Shown here piece after piece: positions 37,545 to 49,191 of a stretch of 64,000 nucleotides of DNA. The notes under the pieces are model-generated. The model worked only from the letters and a program-made list of their open reading frames with translations, made no database searches and was not told the DNA's origin. The stretch comes from Coptis chinensis (taxonomy: Eukaryota > Streptophyta > Magnoliopsida > Ranunculales > Ranunculaceae), in assembly GCA_015680905.1 (NCBI GenBank), contig CM027383.1:86461001-86525000 (forward strand). Reading direction: 5' to 3'. Every line of letters starts with the position of its first letter. Positions within the stretch are counted from its first letter, which is position 1. Position numbers and translations under genes: made by a program.

Positions 37545-39700
37545 CAACTCCCAACTAGCCTTTTGCTAGTCTCTTAGCAAATAAGATAAAAAAATAGATA
37601 AGTGATCAAAATCATATCCTAATAAAAAATAAAATCCTAACTCACTTTCGCAGGCATCGCGATTGCATTTACCATATGCAACAAGGCTTTAAACCTTTAA
37701 GTTCCCCAAAAAGGACGAGTTATAGTCTCGTGAGGGTTTTCAGGTGATATACCCACAAAATCAATCAATAGCATGTTCAAGAATGATAGTATTTTTTGAG
37801 AGAGAAAATCCTTACCCACTTAGTGCTTACTCCAATAGACAATCTCCATTGCTAACTACATTCTTGCAAAGACTCATAGATTATGATGGGAGATAGTAAA
37901 ATTGACAAAATTCTCAATCAAGGCTTATGTGTGTACTTAGTCAATCTCTATACTCTCCTATCCAAGAAACGGAATCCCTAGTTTACCTTTAGGCGATAAT
38001 CTCGACTTTCAATTCTCACCGGTCATACTCTCCGAGAAAAGAATCTCTCGAGAAGATGGTCTACTATTTTACCTCATGTATGTGGGGAAAAGAATAATGC
38101 ATCTGAACATCCCACATACTTCCTTGAAAAACAGGACTTGAATAAAAGTAGTCTCATGGAAAAATGTCAATCACATATGAAGTGTCGGGTCCTTCACTTT
38201 AGCATCCTCTCACCTATTCTAGACTTCGTACCATACTGTAGTGATAAGTCATGGGTTGTAACTTGGCTTGGGTATTGGTTTATGAAGGAAAGGTAAAAAG
38301 GATTCTACGGTTGTTTCTGAAAACACTAAGGGTTTTGCTTTTTTCTTTGGAAGATTTTTTCAAATTCTGTATTGCAGAGAAAATTCTTCCTTTGTCTTAC
38401 CTTTTCCATCCATTCTGTTCAACTTTTTTTTTTTTTTTTTTTTTTAAAGCTCAGTGGTATATCCTTGATTAGTACTGGATATGTTTGTTTTCCACTAGCT
38501 TCTTTCACTTTGAACAGAATGATGGGATTCATTGTATCTCTCTGGTATTTCCTTGTAATCTTCCTTTTGTGGTCTTTCTTCCTCCTTGTGCCCCTCGTAT
38601 TCTCAGAAACATATGGGTATGGATGATAAAGATTTTGGCTATACTCCTTGTCTGGAGTTGGGTAAAGGGTAGAGGGTTTTATGAAAGAAAATGTCTTATT
38701 ATAAGGCGCAAAAGGGTTTAACATGATGGTCCTACTAGGTGGGATAAAGGCTGAATGGGTTCACTACTTGACTTATCAGTATGATACTCTGTTTCGAATA
38801 GACTACAAGACCTAATGGCTATCTCCCCAGTTGATGTCGCCGTGATTAACCAAATCAACGAATAATGAGACTATATTACAACGACATAAAGAACTGAAAG
38901 ATGATGAGTCATTAAGACTTCGGATTTTTAAATAAGAACTCTCCAAAGAATGGGTATAAAGCTCAAGTCTCACGGGCTAAGTCTAAAAATTCTACTTCCA
39001 AATTTACTAGGGTTTAAATCTCTCTTCTAGCAAAAGTATACAAAACCGATCAAGTATTATGGTGGTGCCTTGATAAAGAATTCTATCAATAAGAACTATG
39101 TCCGAGCATAATAAATAGTCTAAGCGGTAATGAAATCAATAATATCAACTATCTATCAAACTCACACTAAGCAGTATAGAATCTATATCCCAGACTCATC
39201 ATTAAAATTCATTTTTCTCATGCTGCTGATATAGAAACAAAAATATTTTAGTTTTTGAAAACTAATTTTCGAAATTCATTTCTCAAGTACACCCTCCCCC
39301 AACTTAACATATGCATTGTCCTCAATGTATAGAAATTAAGTAAATGAAATGAATGAGAAAAAGGGAAGATGTTACCATTGATGCCGAATTTTTACGTCAG
39401 ATCCCCAAGACGTAATGTGAGTATTTTAAAGTCAGATTCTCAAGACTATATATCATGCATTATTAATTTGGAGTGAGGAGATCAGATTTTCTCACCCAAA
39501 TCGGCGAAATGTTTGGAGGACGAGGAGGTCTCACTTTGTGGGTCATCAAAAATACTCCTTGATATGTTGGAAAGATTGTTGGTGAAGTTGCTTCTCTACC
39601 TTGAATTATTTCAGGTCGATGATTGTGTGATAGGCCTTGTGGTTCCCCATGTAGAGAAGGTTGACGAAAATCTCTCTTTCTAACGGACAATAGTATCGAT
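37545..39700 (-). other. Gypsy 3' non-coding interior
   Basis: No gag/pol homology. It includes a T-run (38424-38445) lying between inverted 12-bp repeats (38411-38422, 38510-38521), and the conserved block at 39292-39328. The bases next to the 3' LTR (minus: GGCTAGTTGGGAGTTG) are a weak polypurine tract. Confidence 0.55.
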
Positions 39701-40285
39701 GTGCCCTTTACCACCACGATGATGATAATGGATGTCCGGGCTCGACTCGGGGTGGGCGATGGCGGTTCACATACTTCTCTTGTTCAGACAATGATGGTGT
39801 AGAAGAAGCTTCAACAGTGCAATTCTCCTTATCAATATGGTTCACTTTCTGTTTTAGAAGACTCATTTCAGTTTCTAGATTCTGTTGTTTTTCCAAAACT
39901 TCTCTAAGCTGATTTTCTAGTAACTGATTTTTTAAAGCGTTCTTTTGTTCATCCCGAAATGTAGAGTTCATCTTCTCAAGGTATGATACTCTCTCATCAA
40001 TTTTCCATTCCGCTCACTTAAATTCTGAATTTTCTGCAGAGATTCCAAGAACATGGCTAGCAACGCCTCTGTGGTGTGGTTCTCAGGTTCATCATAGTTT
40101 TTTGTAGATTGAGCACTTTCAATTGTATCTTCGAATGGGACGAATTCTTGTATCATGCTATCAAGGAAGTACACCTCTCCACCTTCGGCTTCATCACAAT
40201 CCTTATGCAACAGGTGAAAGATATTTATGTCCATGGACATCTTACCAAAGTTGATCTTCATTTCACCGTTGTGACAATTTATCAA
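39700..40285 (-). pseudogene. Coiled-coil region downstream of the gypsy protease
   Basis: Two minus-strand frames, 40285-39968 and 39971-39708, overlap by four bases (ATGA-type) and read as one charged, heptad-rich stretch: ALLAMFLESLQKIQNLSERN, then KNALKNQLLENQLREVLEKQ and TEMSLLKQKVNHIDKEN. The first frame begins with residues that continue the protease domain after a frameshift (NCHNGEMKINFGKM). A reverse transcriptase should start soon after this point in a complete element. None is present, and the coiled coil takes its place. Confidence 0.5.
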
Positions 40286-40904
40286 GGCTTTTCGCGATGG
40301 CGAGGAAAGGTCGGCCTAGAATAATTGGAATTTTATCAAAGGCTTCATGGGTGTCTATCACAATGAAATCCACTGGATAGTAGAAATCGGCTACTTGAAC
40401 AAGAACATCCTCAACTATGCCTCTGGGAATCTTGGTAGAACGGTCAGCTAACTTCAATTTGACTTGTGTAGGCTTTAGGTTTTCCAGGCCCAACGCTTGG
40501 TACACATGATATGGCAAGAGATTAACACTAGCACCAAGGTCTAAAAGAGCATTACCCGTAAATTTTTCTCCTATCTTGCATGATATTGTAGGACTTCCTG
40601 GATCTTTGAGCTTGACCGAGAGCTTTGTCGATGGATAATAGATGTTGTTTGTCCAAATAGAAACGCTAAACTGGAACATGAGTATTTCTTTATGTTGCAT
40701 GCATCCTTCAAGAATTTGGCATATGATGGCAAATCTGCTTGATCGCTTTGAAAAGGGGATATTGATGTGATCTTTCTCAAATGCCTCCTTCATCTCTAAA
40801 ATTGCTTGTCCTTTTGCTTTGAGCAAAAACATAGGAAAAAGGTGCCTTTCGGTACAAACACATCGACATGTGTTTGCTCTTCTTTCTCTTTGGCATTCTT
40901 GCAT
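40263..40904 (-). pseudogene. Gypsy aspartic protease region
   Basis: The 213-codon frame carries the retroviral-type protease active site as ALLDLGASVNLLPY, with Asp-Leu-Gly in place of the common Asp-Ser/Thr-Gly; DLGA is normal in the Tat/Athila group. Flap and C-terminal motifs follow (LADRSTKIPRGIVEDV, then IPIILGRPFLA). The upstream linker (FEKDHINIPF) matches the usual gag-protease spacer of the lineage. Frameshifts near 40730 and 40290 disconnect it from gag and from downstream sequence. Confidence 0.85.
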
Positions 40905-41249
40905 ATCTTGTCTTGGTCATCTTGACAAATGGGAGTGGAAAGGATTTCTCCCACTTCCTTTTGAACTTCATTTGAAATCTTGACCGATTGCTCAGTAGCA
41001 ATGTCATCATGAGAAGGTAAGTCAACCTTGTTGTCAACCTTCAATCGATCGAGAGTAGTAATCGAGTGACATGATCATGGAGTTGATCGATTACTAGAAG
41101 TTGTCCCAATGTGGCATACATCTTCACTCTTCAATATTGGTTCCAATAAGCTAGGTTGAGTGGCTTGTGTCTTCTGAGACAAAGCGGTGGTGAGTTAGTC
41201 GACCTTAGCCTCTAGAGACTCCATTCTAGAACATTGACTTGCCCGAGAT

Positions 41250-42563
41250 TGCCGGAGATTGAAATGGTGAGGCTGTGCAAAAGCTCTAGAACACTTTCAA
41301 ACTTCTGATTTTTTCTGTGATAGCAAAGTAATTGCATTCTCCAGGTTGGCGGTCGCGGCATAATTTTTCCTAGGATCGGGCACTAACTCTCCACTTGTAT
41401 TGGAATTTTGTTGAGAGTATAATTGTTGTTGAGGGACCAACCGTGAAACTTGACTTGTCTGTGGAATATAACTTTGATCTTGAGAACACAGGGGTCCGGC
41501 ATTACATCTCCAATAATTACCTTGAAAGTTATTACCACCTTGGTTGGGCCTCTCGAAATGAGTTTATATTGTACTCTCCAACTGATGCATGTTGATAGTA
41601 ACCAGGACATTCTAGAGTTGCATGAGAAGTGTCCGAACAGACTTCGCAGTATTGGCTAGCTTGCATGACTGGGAGAGATTTAACTTGAGACTTGTTGAAC
41701 TTGGAGGGATTCATAGAGAACTGATTAAATTTCTTACTCAGAGTTTCAATGTTGGTGGCCAGGCTGGCCAATGTAGACTTCAGTTCTTGATCTGATTGTT
41801 CATGTGCTTGGTAACCAAATTGCTTTGGCTCCCCCTCCATGCTAGCGACATCCTCGTTGCTAGTAGTCCACTGTTGTGTTTCTTCAGCTAAATTCTCGAG
41901 AAAGTTGTAAGCTTCCTCTCCATCCATCGATGTAAACTTGCCTTTGTGCATTGATTGTATCATCTGCTTGTTCATCATCGAGAGTCCTCGATAGAAAAAA
42001 TGAGCCAGTATGCTCTTGTCATATCCATGATGTGGACATGAGACTAGCAGATTATTGAATTTCTCCCAGCTTTGATGATATTCTTCAGTCACTTTTCCTT
42101 TGAAATTGCTAATGGCTTGCTGCATGGCATCTGTCTTCTGGGGTGGGTAGAACTTGTTCATAAACTTTGTTCTCAACTTCTCCCAGTTGTCTATTGAATT
42201 GATCGGCTGTGCAGTTAACCATTCAGATGCTTGACCTTCTAGTGAGAGCGGAAAAAGAATCAACTTGATACTCTCATCTTTGATATTCTGGTTCTTGAAA
42301 GTTCTGAGGACTGATAGAAATTTGTTCATGTGAACATATGGCTGAACATTATCTGAACCATTGAACTTTGGAAGCATAGAGATTACTGATGCTCTAAGTT
42401 CAAACTGGTTAGCTTCTGAATTTGGAAAAACAATACTGCTGGGTGGGTCTCCAATGATTGGCGAATAGAAATCGCTCAGCTTCTTCCTCTGTTGTGCTTG
42501 CATGGGTGGGATAGCTTCAGGATTATTGGTGTCCAAAACACCTCCATCATTGCGTGCGGCCAT
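41250..42563 (-). pseudogene. Gypsy gag (capsid and nucleocapsid)
   Basis: The first 343 codons (42563-41532) are open. Residues ~75-235 form the Retrotrans_gag capsid domain (LFPLSLEGQASEWL, WEKLRTKFMNKFYPP, YHQSWEKFNNLLVSCPHHG). The nucleocapsid knuckle is CEVCSDTSHATLEC (C-x2-C-x4-H-x4-C). A frameshift near 41540 ends the frame early; the tail of gag continues in another frame to ~41250. The product would package element RNA in cytoplasmic particles. The initiator ATG agrees with the typical N-terminus of the family. Confidence 0.88.
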
Positions 42564-43100
42564 TGTATCAATCCTGTCTAGTATTCTTGCTATGCGAAGA
42601 TGATGAAAACTATCCTACTATGCTTGAATGCAGTTAAACTAATATGCAACTATTCTAAATTATATTAATATGCAAAACTACTTTCCTTCAACTGGGTTGG
42701 GCTTTGCAGCTAGTATCTCGCCCGTTGTCTAAAGCTGTCTCTTCTAGGGTTATGGTGAATCACTTGGATTGCTTAAGTACCACTTCCCACAGACGATAGT
42801 CCGTTTGTCAAGATTCAGACAAGAAACACTAGAGTTTGATTTTTCGCTGTGTTGGCTTACAACTTCAATTGTTGAAAAGATCCTAAATGCAATTATACTA
42901 TAAAACAATAAAACTAAACTACGATGCAACTATACTAAGAAAGCAATAAAAAGAATGAAGATTCAACTAACCTGGATGGTAGATCTTGTCTTCGAGATGT
43001 CCTTCAAGCTTCTTTCTTTCTTAAAAGGATGGATGATGCGGCTAAAATTACCTCAAGATCCAAAATTCTAATCTTGAAAGAAAACGTTAAACAACTTAAA

Positions 43101-43115
43101 GCGGCAGCGGCGCCA
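43101..43115 (-). other. Gypsy primer-binding site (tRNA-Asp)
   Basis: TGGCGCCGCTGCCGC on the minus strand lies one base inside the 5' LTR and is complementary, with one mismatch, to the 3' end of plant tRNA-Asp. Confidence 0.8.
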
Positions 43116-43116
43116 T

Positions 43117-44802
43117 TGACACAACCTCTTTTTGTGTATATAGATGGTATAGTCGTTGAACAAAAGAGAAGCGTATCAAAACCTAATTATCCCTCAATGA
43201 GTAAAGGATGAGTAGGGTATCATTCCACTTTTAAGTGTATGTTTATATGAAGGACAGGACTGGAAAGGGGGTTTGAGGGATTAAAAACTATAATTGTAGA
43301 GATTTTAGATTCTAATGCTAAACTAAACTAAACTAACTAAACTTAAACTAAACTAAACTAAACTAACTAACTAAACTTATACTAAAACTAAGAATTGGAA
43401 ATAGGGAGAGAATATGAGAGAGATAGATTCAAGAGATTCAAATCCACCAATGCTTTTGATTCAATGACCTTTTGCTTTATGTTGTTCTCCAAGTAGACTA
43501 CAATCGGGCAATCGAGCGAAAAGTGCGATGCCTTTTTGGGTGAAACATCGTTAAACAATTAACTCTACTTAAGGTTGTTCCTATGTTCATGTTACTAGTA
43601 TCTTCTTTCCTTTTATGTGAGTTTGGGCAGCTATTCAATGAATCACCATCTAAGGCAAACACAAGGAATACTTCCCTTTACTCTAAAACACTACACAACT
43701 AGAAGAAAAGTAGAGAATAATAGTATAATATTCAATTACAATAAATAAAACTCTATTCTAGCATTATATTCAATTGCAATAAATAAAAGCATGTTACTAG
43801 CAAATATTCAATTGCAATAAATAAAACCCTAAACTAGCATGATATTCAATTGTAATAAATAAAAACCTTAATCTATACTTCCATCCCCCGTGTGGGCAAT
43901 GGAACTAATAACTAAAAACATAAAGAACTAACCCGATTGAAGAACACTATAAACCCGGAAGAATCATTAAACCTTAAGCATCGGCTTCATCTCCTCCCTT
44001 GAAGGAGAAGATTAGCCTTCCATATAGAAGGAAGAACACGAAGAACGAGAAGAAGAAGAGTTGAAGAACATAAGACTAGAAAGACTAATTTATTAAGACT
44101 CAGCTAGTTAAAACCGATCTTTTATTATTAATCTCTCTCTGCCTCAAGTTCTGGAGACAAGAATATAAGTGAATTGGCAAAATACATGAGGCACTTAGGT
44201 CCTCTATTTATAGGGGTTACAATGAGTTCTAGAAGCATTCCAAACCGTCATTTATTTCCTAATACAAATAGACTTCTTTCAGAGTCCAACTTCATGTCCA
44301 AAACTGAGAAGGAATTGGCTACAGTGTCGATCCATGCGTCTAGACGTATTATCTATGCGTCTCAGACTCAATCAATGCGTCTGGACGCTCGATCTATGCG
44401 TCCCAGACTCATTCAATGCGTCTGGACGCTCGATCCATGCGTCCCAGACGCATAAGCCGATTTTCTCTCTTTTGCTCTATCCTTCTATCCTCTTTTGCGG
44501 GCTTTGGTCCAAGCAACGAATCCTTTGGCCTTGGGCTTCCAAATAGACTTTAATATAGGTCCAAGTCGCATCTTTAACAGCTCCAATTCCTTGGCCTTCT
44601 CCATGATTGTCCACGGGCCTCCCATGTGATCCTTAATGCTCCGAATTGCTTCGTTTTACCCTATTTTCTCTAATATTCTATAAAACTCTCTTTTTTTACC
44701 TGTAGAATCTTAAAACACAACTTATAAACACTATTAGTCCACTAAGATGGCTAAACAAGAGGCATAATCGAGGGTTAAATAGCACTTTTTGAGCACTTAT
44801 CA
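43117..44802 (-). repeat. Gypsy 5' LTR (right copy), promoter-bearing
   Basis: 1686 bp. On the minus strand the U3 carries the TATA box CTATAAATAGAGG (44201-44213). An AACTA-rich run lies at 43320-43390. It is followed by the ATCAC duplication and then Helitron D sequence. Confidence 0.9.
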
Positions 44803-45307
44803 ATCACCATAAATCTAATAAAACTATTATACAAACTAGATCGAGTTTAAGATAATTCCATTTGAAAATTACAGATTAATATCCTAAACCAAAAAGTGAA
44901 AAGGCTATCTCAATTTGATCCCTTAGTTTCCAAGTACTTATCCACCATAATCGCTGTTCATTAACGTATTTCAATTTATTTCTAATAAAAATATATTCTG
45001 GTTCAAAAATTTCCTGCTAAATCACTATAAATCTAAGAAAACTATTATACAAGCTAAATCGAGTTTAAGATAATTATATTTGAAATTTATGGATTAATAT
45101 CCTAAACCACAAAGTGAATAGGCTATCTCAATTTGATCATTTAGTTTCCAAGTACTTATGCATTATAATCGCTGCTCATTAACGTATTTCGGTTTATTTT
45201 TAATAAAAATATATTCTAATTCGAAAATTTGTGTGAGACATTTTGTAAAGCCGTTTCAGGACACAAAATATTTAACATAACCTTGGTATTGGTATATCTA
45301 TCTACTA

Positions 45308-48066
45308 TCTATATACTAAAGCAAAGACTTCTAATGGAGGATTTTCTCTCTCCTATGTGTCACTCTAATATGAGAGTTAGTTTTTTCTCTCTCCTATGTG
45401 CCTCTAATATGAAAGATAGTCTTTTCTAATATATAACATACAATCCCACGTACATTTAGAGAGTTTGAGTGTATTTCTAATTCTTATATATTTGATCAAA
45501 TAAAATAAATTGCTAAAAAATAGATGATTTGTAAAAAATAATTCTTATTACAAATCAAACACTTTTAGTGTTCCAATTCTTATACAATTGATCAAATAAA
45601 AAAAATTATTAAAGAACTAACCTAAATAAATAATTAATGGGGAATTATAAATTTGATGTAGCTGCATTGAATTAACCTCAAAAAATAATTAACGTGAAAT
45701 TAGAAACTTGATGCAAATGCATTGAACTAACCTCAAAGAATAATTAACGGAAAACCAAACAATAGATGCAACTGCTTTAAACTTAAATCAGAGATTAACT
45801 AACGGGAAATCAGAAATTAGATGCAAATGCATTGAAATAACCTAAAAAAATAGTTAACTGGAAATCGAAAGTCGGATGTAATTGCATCGCACTGACCTCA
45901 AAGCATAAATGTCTGCTTTTTTAGCCTTCTCACATAAGTAATTACGAGTAATTAGGACCCCAAAACGAAAGTGAGTTTATAAAAACAAACTCTTACATGT
46001 ATGCAAACTGTATAGAAATTGTAAACTATCGAACTAACCTATAAAAACAATTAACGGGAAATCAGAAACTAGATGCAGATGTATTGAACTAACCTCAAAG
46101 AGTAATTAATGGGAGATTGAAATATGGATGCAAATATAATGAACTAATCTCGAATACTAATTAACAAAACATCGAAAACTAGATGCAACTGTACTGAATT
46201 AACCTTAATGAATAACTAACGGGAAATCTTAAAGTGGATGCAATTGCATTGAACTAACCTCAAATAATAATTAATGGGAAATCAGAAACTTAATGCAACT
46301 GCATTGAACCAAAGAACAATTAACATAAAATCAGAAATTAGATGAAACTGTATTGAACTAACCTCAAAGAATAATTAACGAAAAACCAAACACTGGATGC
46401 AACTGCTTTAAACTTAAATCAGAGATTAACTAACGGGAAATCAGAAATTGGATGCAAATACATTGAAATAACCTAAAAAAATAGTTAACTGGAAATCGAA
46501 AGTCGGATGTAATTGCATCACACTGACCTCAAAGCATAAATGTCTGCTTTTTTAGCGTTCTCACATAAGTAATTACAAGTAATTAGGAACCCAAAACGAA
46601 AGTGAGTTTATAAAAACAAACTCTTACATGTATGCAAACTGTATAGAAATTATAAACTATCGAACTAACCTATAAAAACAATTAACGGGAAATCAGAAAC
46701 TGGATGCAGATGTATTGAACTAACCTCAAAGAGTAATTAACGGGAGATTGAAATATGGATGCAAATGTAATGAACTAATCTCGAATACTAATTAACGAAA
46801 CATCGAAAATTGGATGCAACTGTACTGAATTAACCTTAATGAATAACTAACGGGAAATCTTAAAGTGGATGCAATTGCATTGAACTAACCTCAAATAATA
46901 ATTAACGAAAAATCAGAAATTTAATGCAACTGCATTGAACTAACCTCAAAGAATAATTAATGAGAAATTGGAAACTGGATGCAACGTACTACATTAAACT
47001 AACATCAAAGAATAATTAATGGAAAATCAGAAACTTGATGCAAATGCATTGAACTAATAACCCTAAAACATATTTGTATTATATGTAGGGGGAATAAATG
47101 TCTCGACAAATATAGTTTTGCATTTTAAGTAGTATTTATCATAATTCTTTTATTGTGATTGTGAATGTCTTGCTATTCAAGTAGCTTCAATATTATCTTC
47201 ACCATATTGGGCATTCTCACAAAACTTCAATTAAACTTCTATTATTAAACCTAAACAATAAAAAAAAAAAGTCAATTAGTTTTATCAAGGTTTGATGTTT
47301 TCTTTATATAGTGAGTGATGCAAGAAATTTAAATGAGTAATTAATATAATTTTCATATCTCATAACTATACATAATTGCTAATATTTTTTAGAATAATTT
47401 AATATAACGACACTCGTTCGTAGGACACGTTCGATTATGTGATAAATCTTTTCAAGTTAGAGTAGTGTATTCTTTGATGATATGGAAACAATCAATCTGT
47501 TTTAGTGTGCATTTGTACACATTAGTACGTAAGCCGAGCAGTGATGATTTACGGCTAAATCACTATAAATCTAATAAAACTATTATACAAACTAGATTGA
47601 GTTTAAGATAATGTCATTTGAAAATAACGGATTAATATCCTAAACCACAAAGTGAAGAGGCTATCTCAATTTGATCTCTTACTTTCCAAGTACTTATGCA
47701 TCATAATCGCTGCTCATTAACGTATTTCAATTTATTTTCAATAAAAATATATTCTGATTCAAAAATTTGCCGCTAAATCACCATAAATATAAGAAAACTA
47801 TTATACAAGCTAGATCAAGTTTAAGATAATTCTATTTGAAAATTATGGATTAATATCCTAAACCACAAAGTGAAGAGGCTATCTAAATTTGATTCCTTAG
47901 TTCCCAAGTACTTATGCACCATAATTGCTGCTCATTAACGTATTTCGGTTTATTTTCAATAAAAATATATTCTGGTTCAAAAATTTGTGTGAGACATTTT
48001 GTAAAGCCTTTTCAACACACAAAATATTTAATAGATCCCGAACGTATGCCCGGGTTCAAAATCTAG
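45308..48066 (+). mobile_element. Helitron E, deleted and internally duplicated
   Basis: 5' TCTATATACTAAAGC after A at 45307; 3' degraded hairpin (CCGAACGTATGCCCGGG), TTCAAAAT and CTAG at 48063-48066. At 2.8 kb it lacks the first minisatellite half and spacer (deletion near 45605). It carries a tandem duplication: 45740-46360 is repeated at 46378-46990. Confidence 0.85.
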
Positions 48067-48974
48067 TCTATATCTTAATATAAAAACTCTCACAAGAGGT
48101 ATTTTTCGAGCTCTATTAAAATTCCACGTCATCTCCTATTAAAACGAGAATTTCTTTCATATTTGAAAAACGGAAATTTCTCTTCTATTATAACTATAAC
48201 GATAATTCTTTTCCTATTAAAACAAATTCTAACACTTTTAATTAAAGCGGGAATCCTTCTCCTATTAAAATGAGGATTCCTCCCCTATTGAAAATTAAGC
48301 AAAAATCTAACGTATCTAATTAAAACGGAAATTATTCTCCTATTAAAACAGAATCTCTCTCCTAATTGAAAAAACGGGTTTTTAAAACTTAATTTAAAAT
48401 AATTTGTTAGAAAATTAAAACGGGCTAGCGACTAAAATAGTAGTCCCAATTTCTTAAAAAATATATAAGTGTTTTCAAAAGAGTCGGTGCGTATACACGA
48501 GCCTACAAGTTAGTTTTAATATTAAAGCTCCCACAAGGGTATTTTTCGAACTCTATTAAAATTTCACGTCATCTCCTATTAAAACGGGAATTTCTCTCCT
48601 ATTTGAAAAAAAAGAATCTTTTTTTTTACAACGGGAGTTCATTTCATATTATAACAGGAATTTCTCTCATATTAAAACAAATTCTAACACTTCTAATTAA
48701 AGCGGGAATCATTCTCCTATTAAAATGGGAATTTCTCTTTTATTGAAAAAAGAAAATCTAGCATATCTAATTAAAACGGGAATTATTTTCCTATTAAAAT
48801 AGGATCTCTCTCCCAATTGAAAAAACGGGTTTTTTAAATTTAATTAAAACTTCATTTAAAACAATTTATTAGAAAATTAAAACGGGTTAGCGACTAAAAC
48901 GATAGTCCCAATTTTCTAAAAAAATCTAAATGTTTTCAAAAGATCCGGTGCGTATGCATGGGCCTACAAACTAA
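48067..48974 (+). mobile_element. Two tandem copies of a small second Helitron-like family
   Basis: Copy 1 starts at 48067 with TCTATATCTTAATAT, directly after the CTAG of Helitron E. Copy 2 starts near 48514. Both read CTCMCACAAG-GTATTTTTCGA, then TATTAAAACGGGAAT-type repeats. They end GGTGCGTATACACGAGCCTACAAGTTAG (copy 1) and GGTGCGTATGCATGGGCCTA + CAAACTAA (copy 2, to 48974), a degenerate hairpin with CTRR-like ends. No coding capacity. Confidence 0.6.
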
Positions 48975-49160
48975 TATTCTGTAATTTAAATGAGATGTCT
49001 CTTTAAATGAAGTCTATCTTTAAATAGTAGGGGGGGAGGGGGGGGGGGAGTCTATTTATTACTTTTATAGGCTTTGAAAAAACAACAAAAATAAGCATCA
49101 CAACAAAATTTTGTTGTGAGATTTAAGAGACTTAAGGTTTTTTTTGGATAGTGACGAAGG

Positions 49161-49191
<31 letters not shown>

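Larger units (their letters stand above)
35844..44802 (-). mobile_element. Ty3/gypsy (Tat/Athila-like) retrotransposon, lacks RT and integrase
   Basis: LTRs 35844-37544 and 43117-44802 (TGACAC...TTATCA) flank a 5.6-kb interior, with the target duplication ATCAC at 35839-35843 and 44803-44807. Orientation is minus. The primer-binding site TGGCGCCGCTGCCGC (43101-43115, minus) is one mismatch from the tRNA-Asp site of Tat/Athila elements. Gag and protease are on the minus strand. The block at 39292-39328 (minus, ending GTTGGGGGAGGGT) is a conserved 3' non-coding signature of this lineage. No reverse transcriptase, RNase H or integrase motif is present between the protease and the 3' LTR, so the element is non-autonomous. 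Confidence 0.88.
31865..45272 (+). mobile_element. Helitron D, split by a gypsy element, 3' terminus lost
   Basis: The 5' end TCTATATACTAAAGC abuts Helitron C. The interior is nearly collinear with Helitron A (minisatellite, two spacers, subterminal blocks). The gypsy element occupies 35844-44802. After it the subterminal blocks resume and run to ACACAAAATATTTAA at ~45272, where the terminal hairpin and CTAG should follow. Instead the sequence switches to the block found upstream of Helitron A (~2473). Confidence 0.85.

Noticed and set aside
38419-38724. 101-codon minus-strand frame ending in a lysine run
   Set aside because: The lysines come from the T-run read in reverse; no family resemblance.
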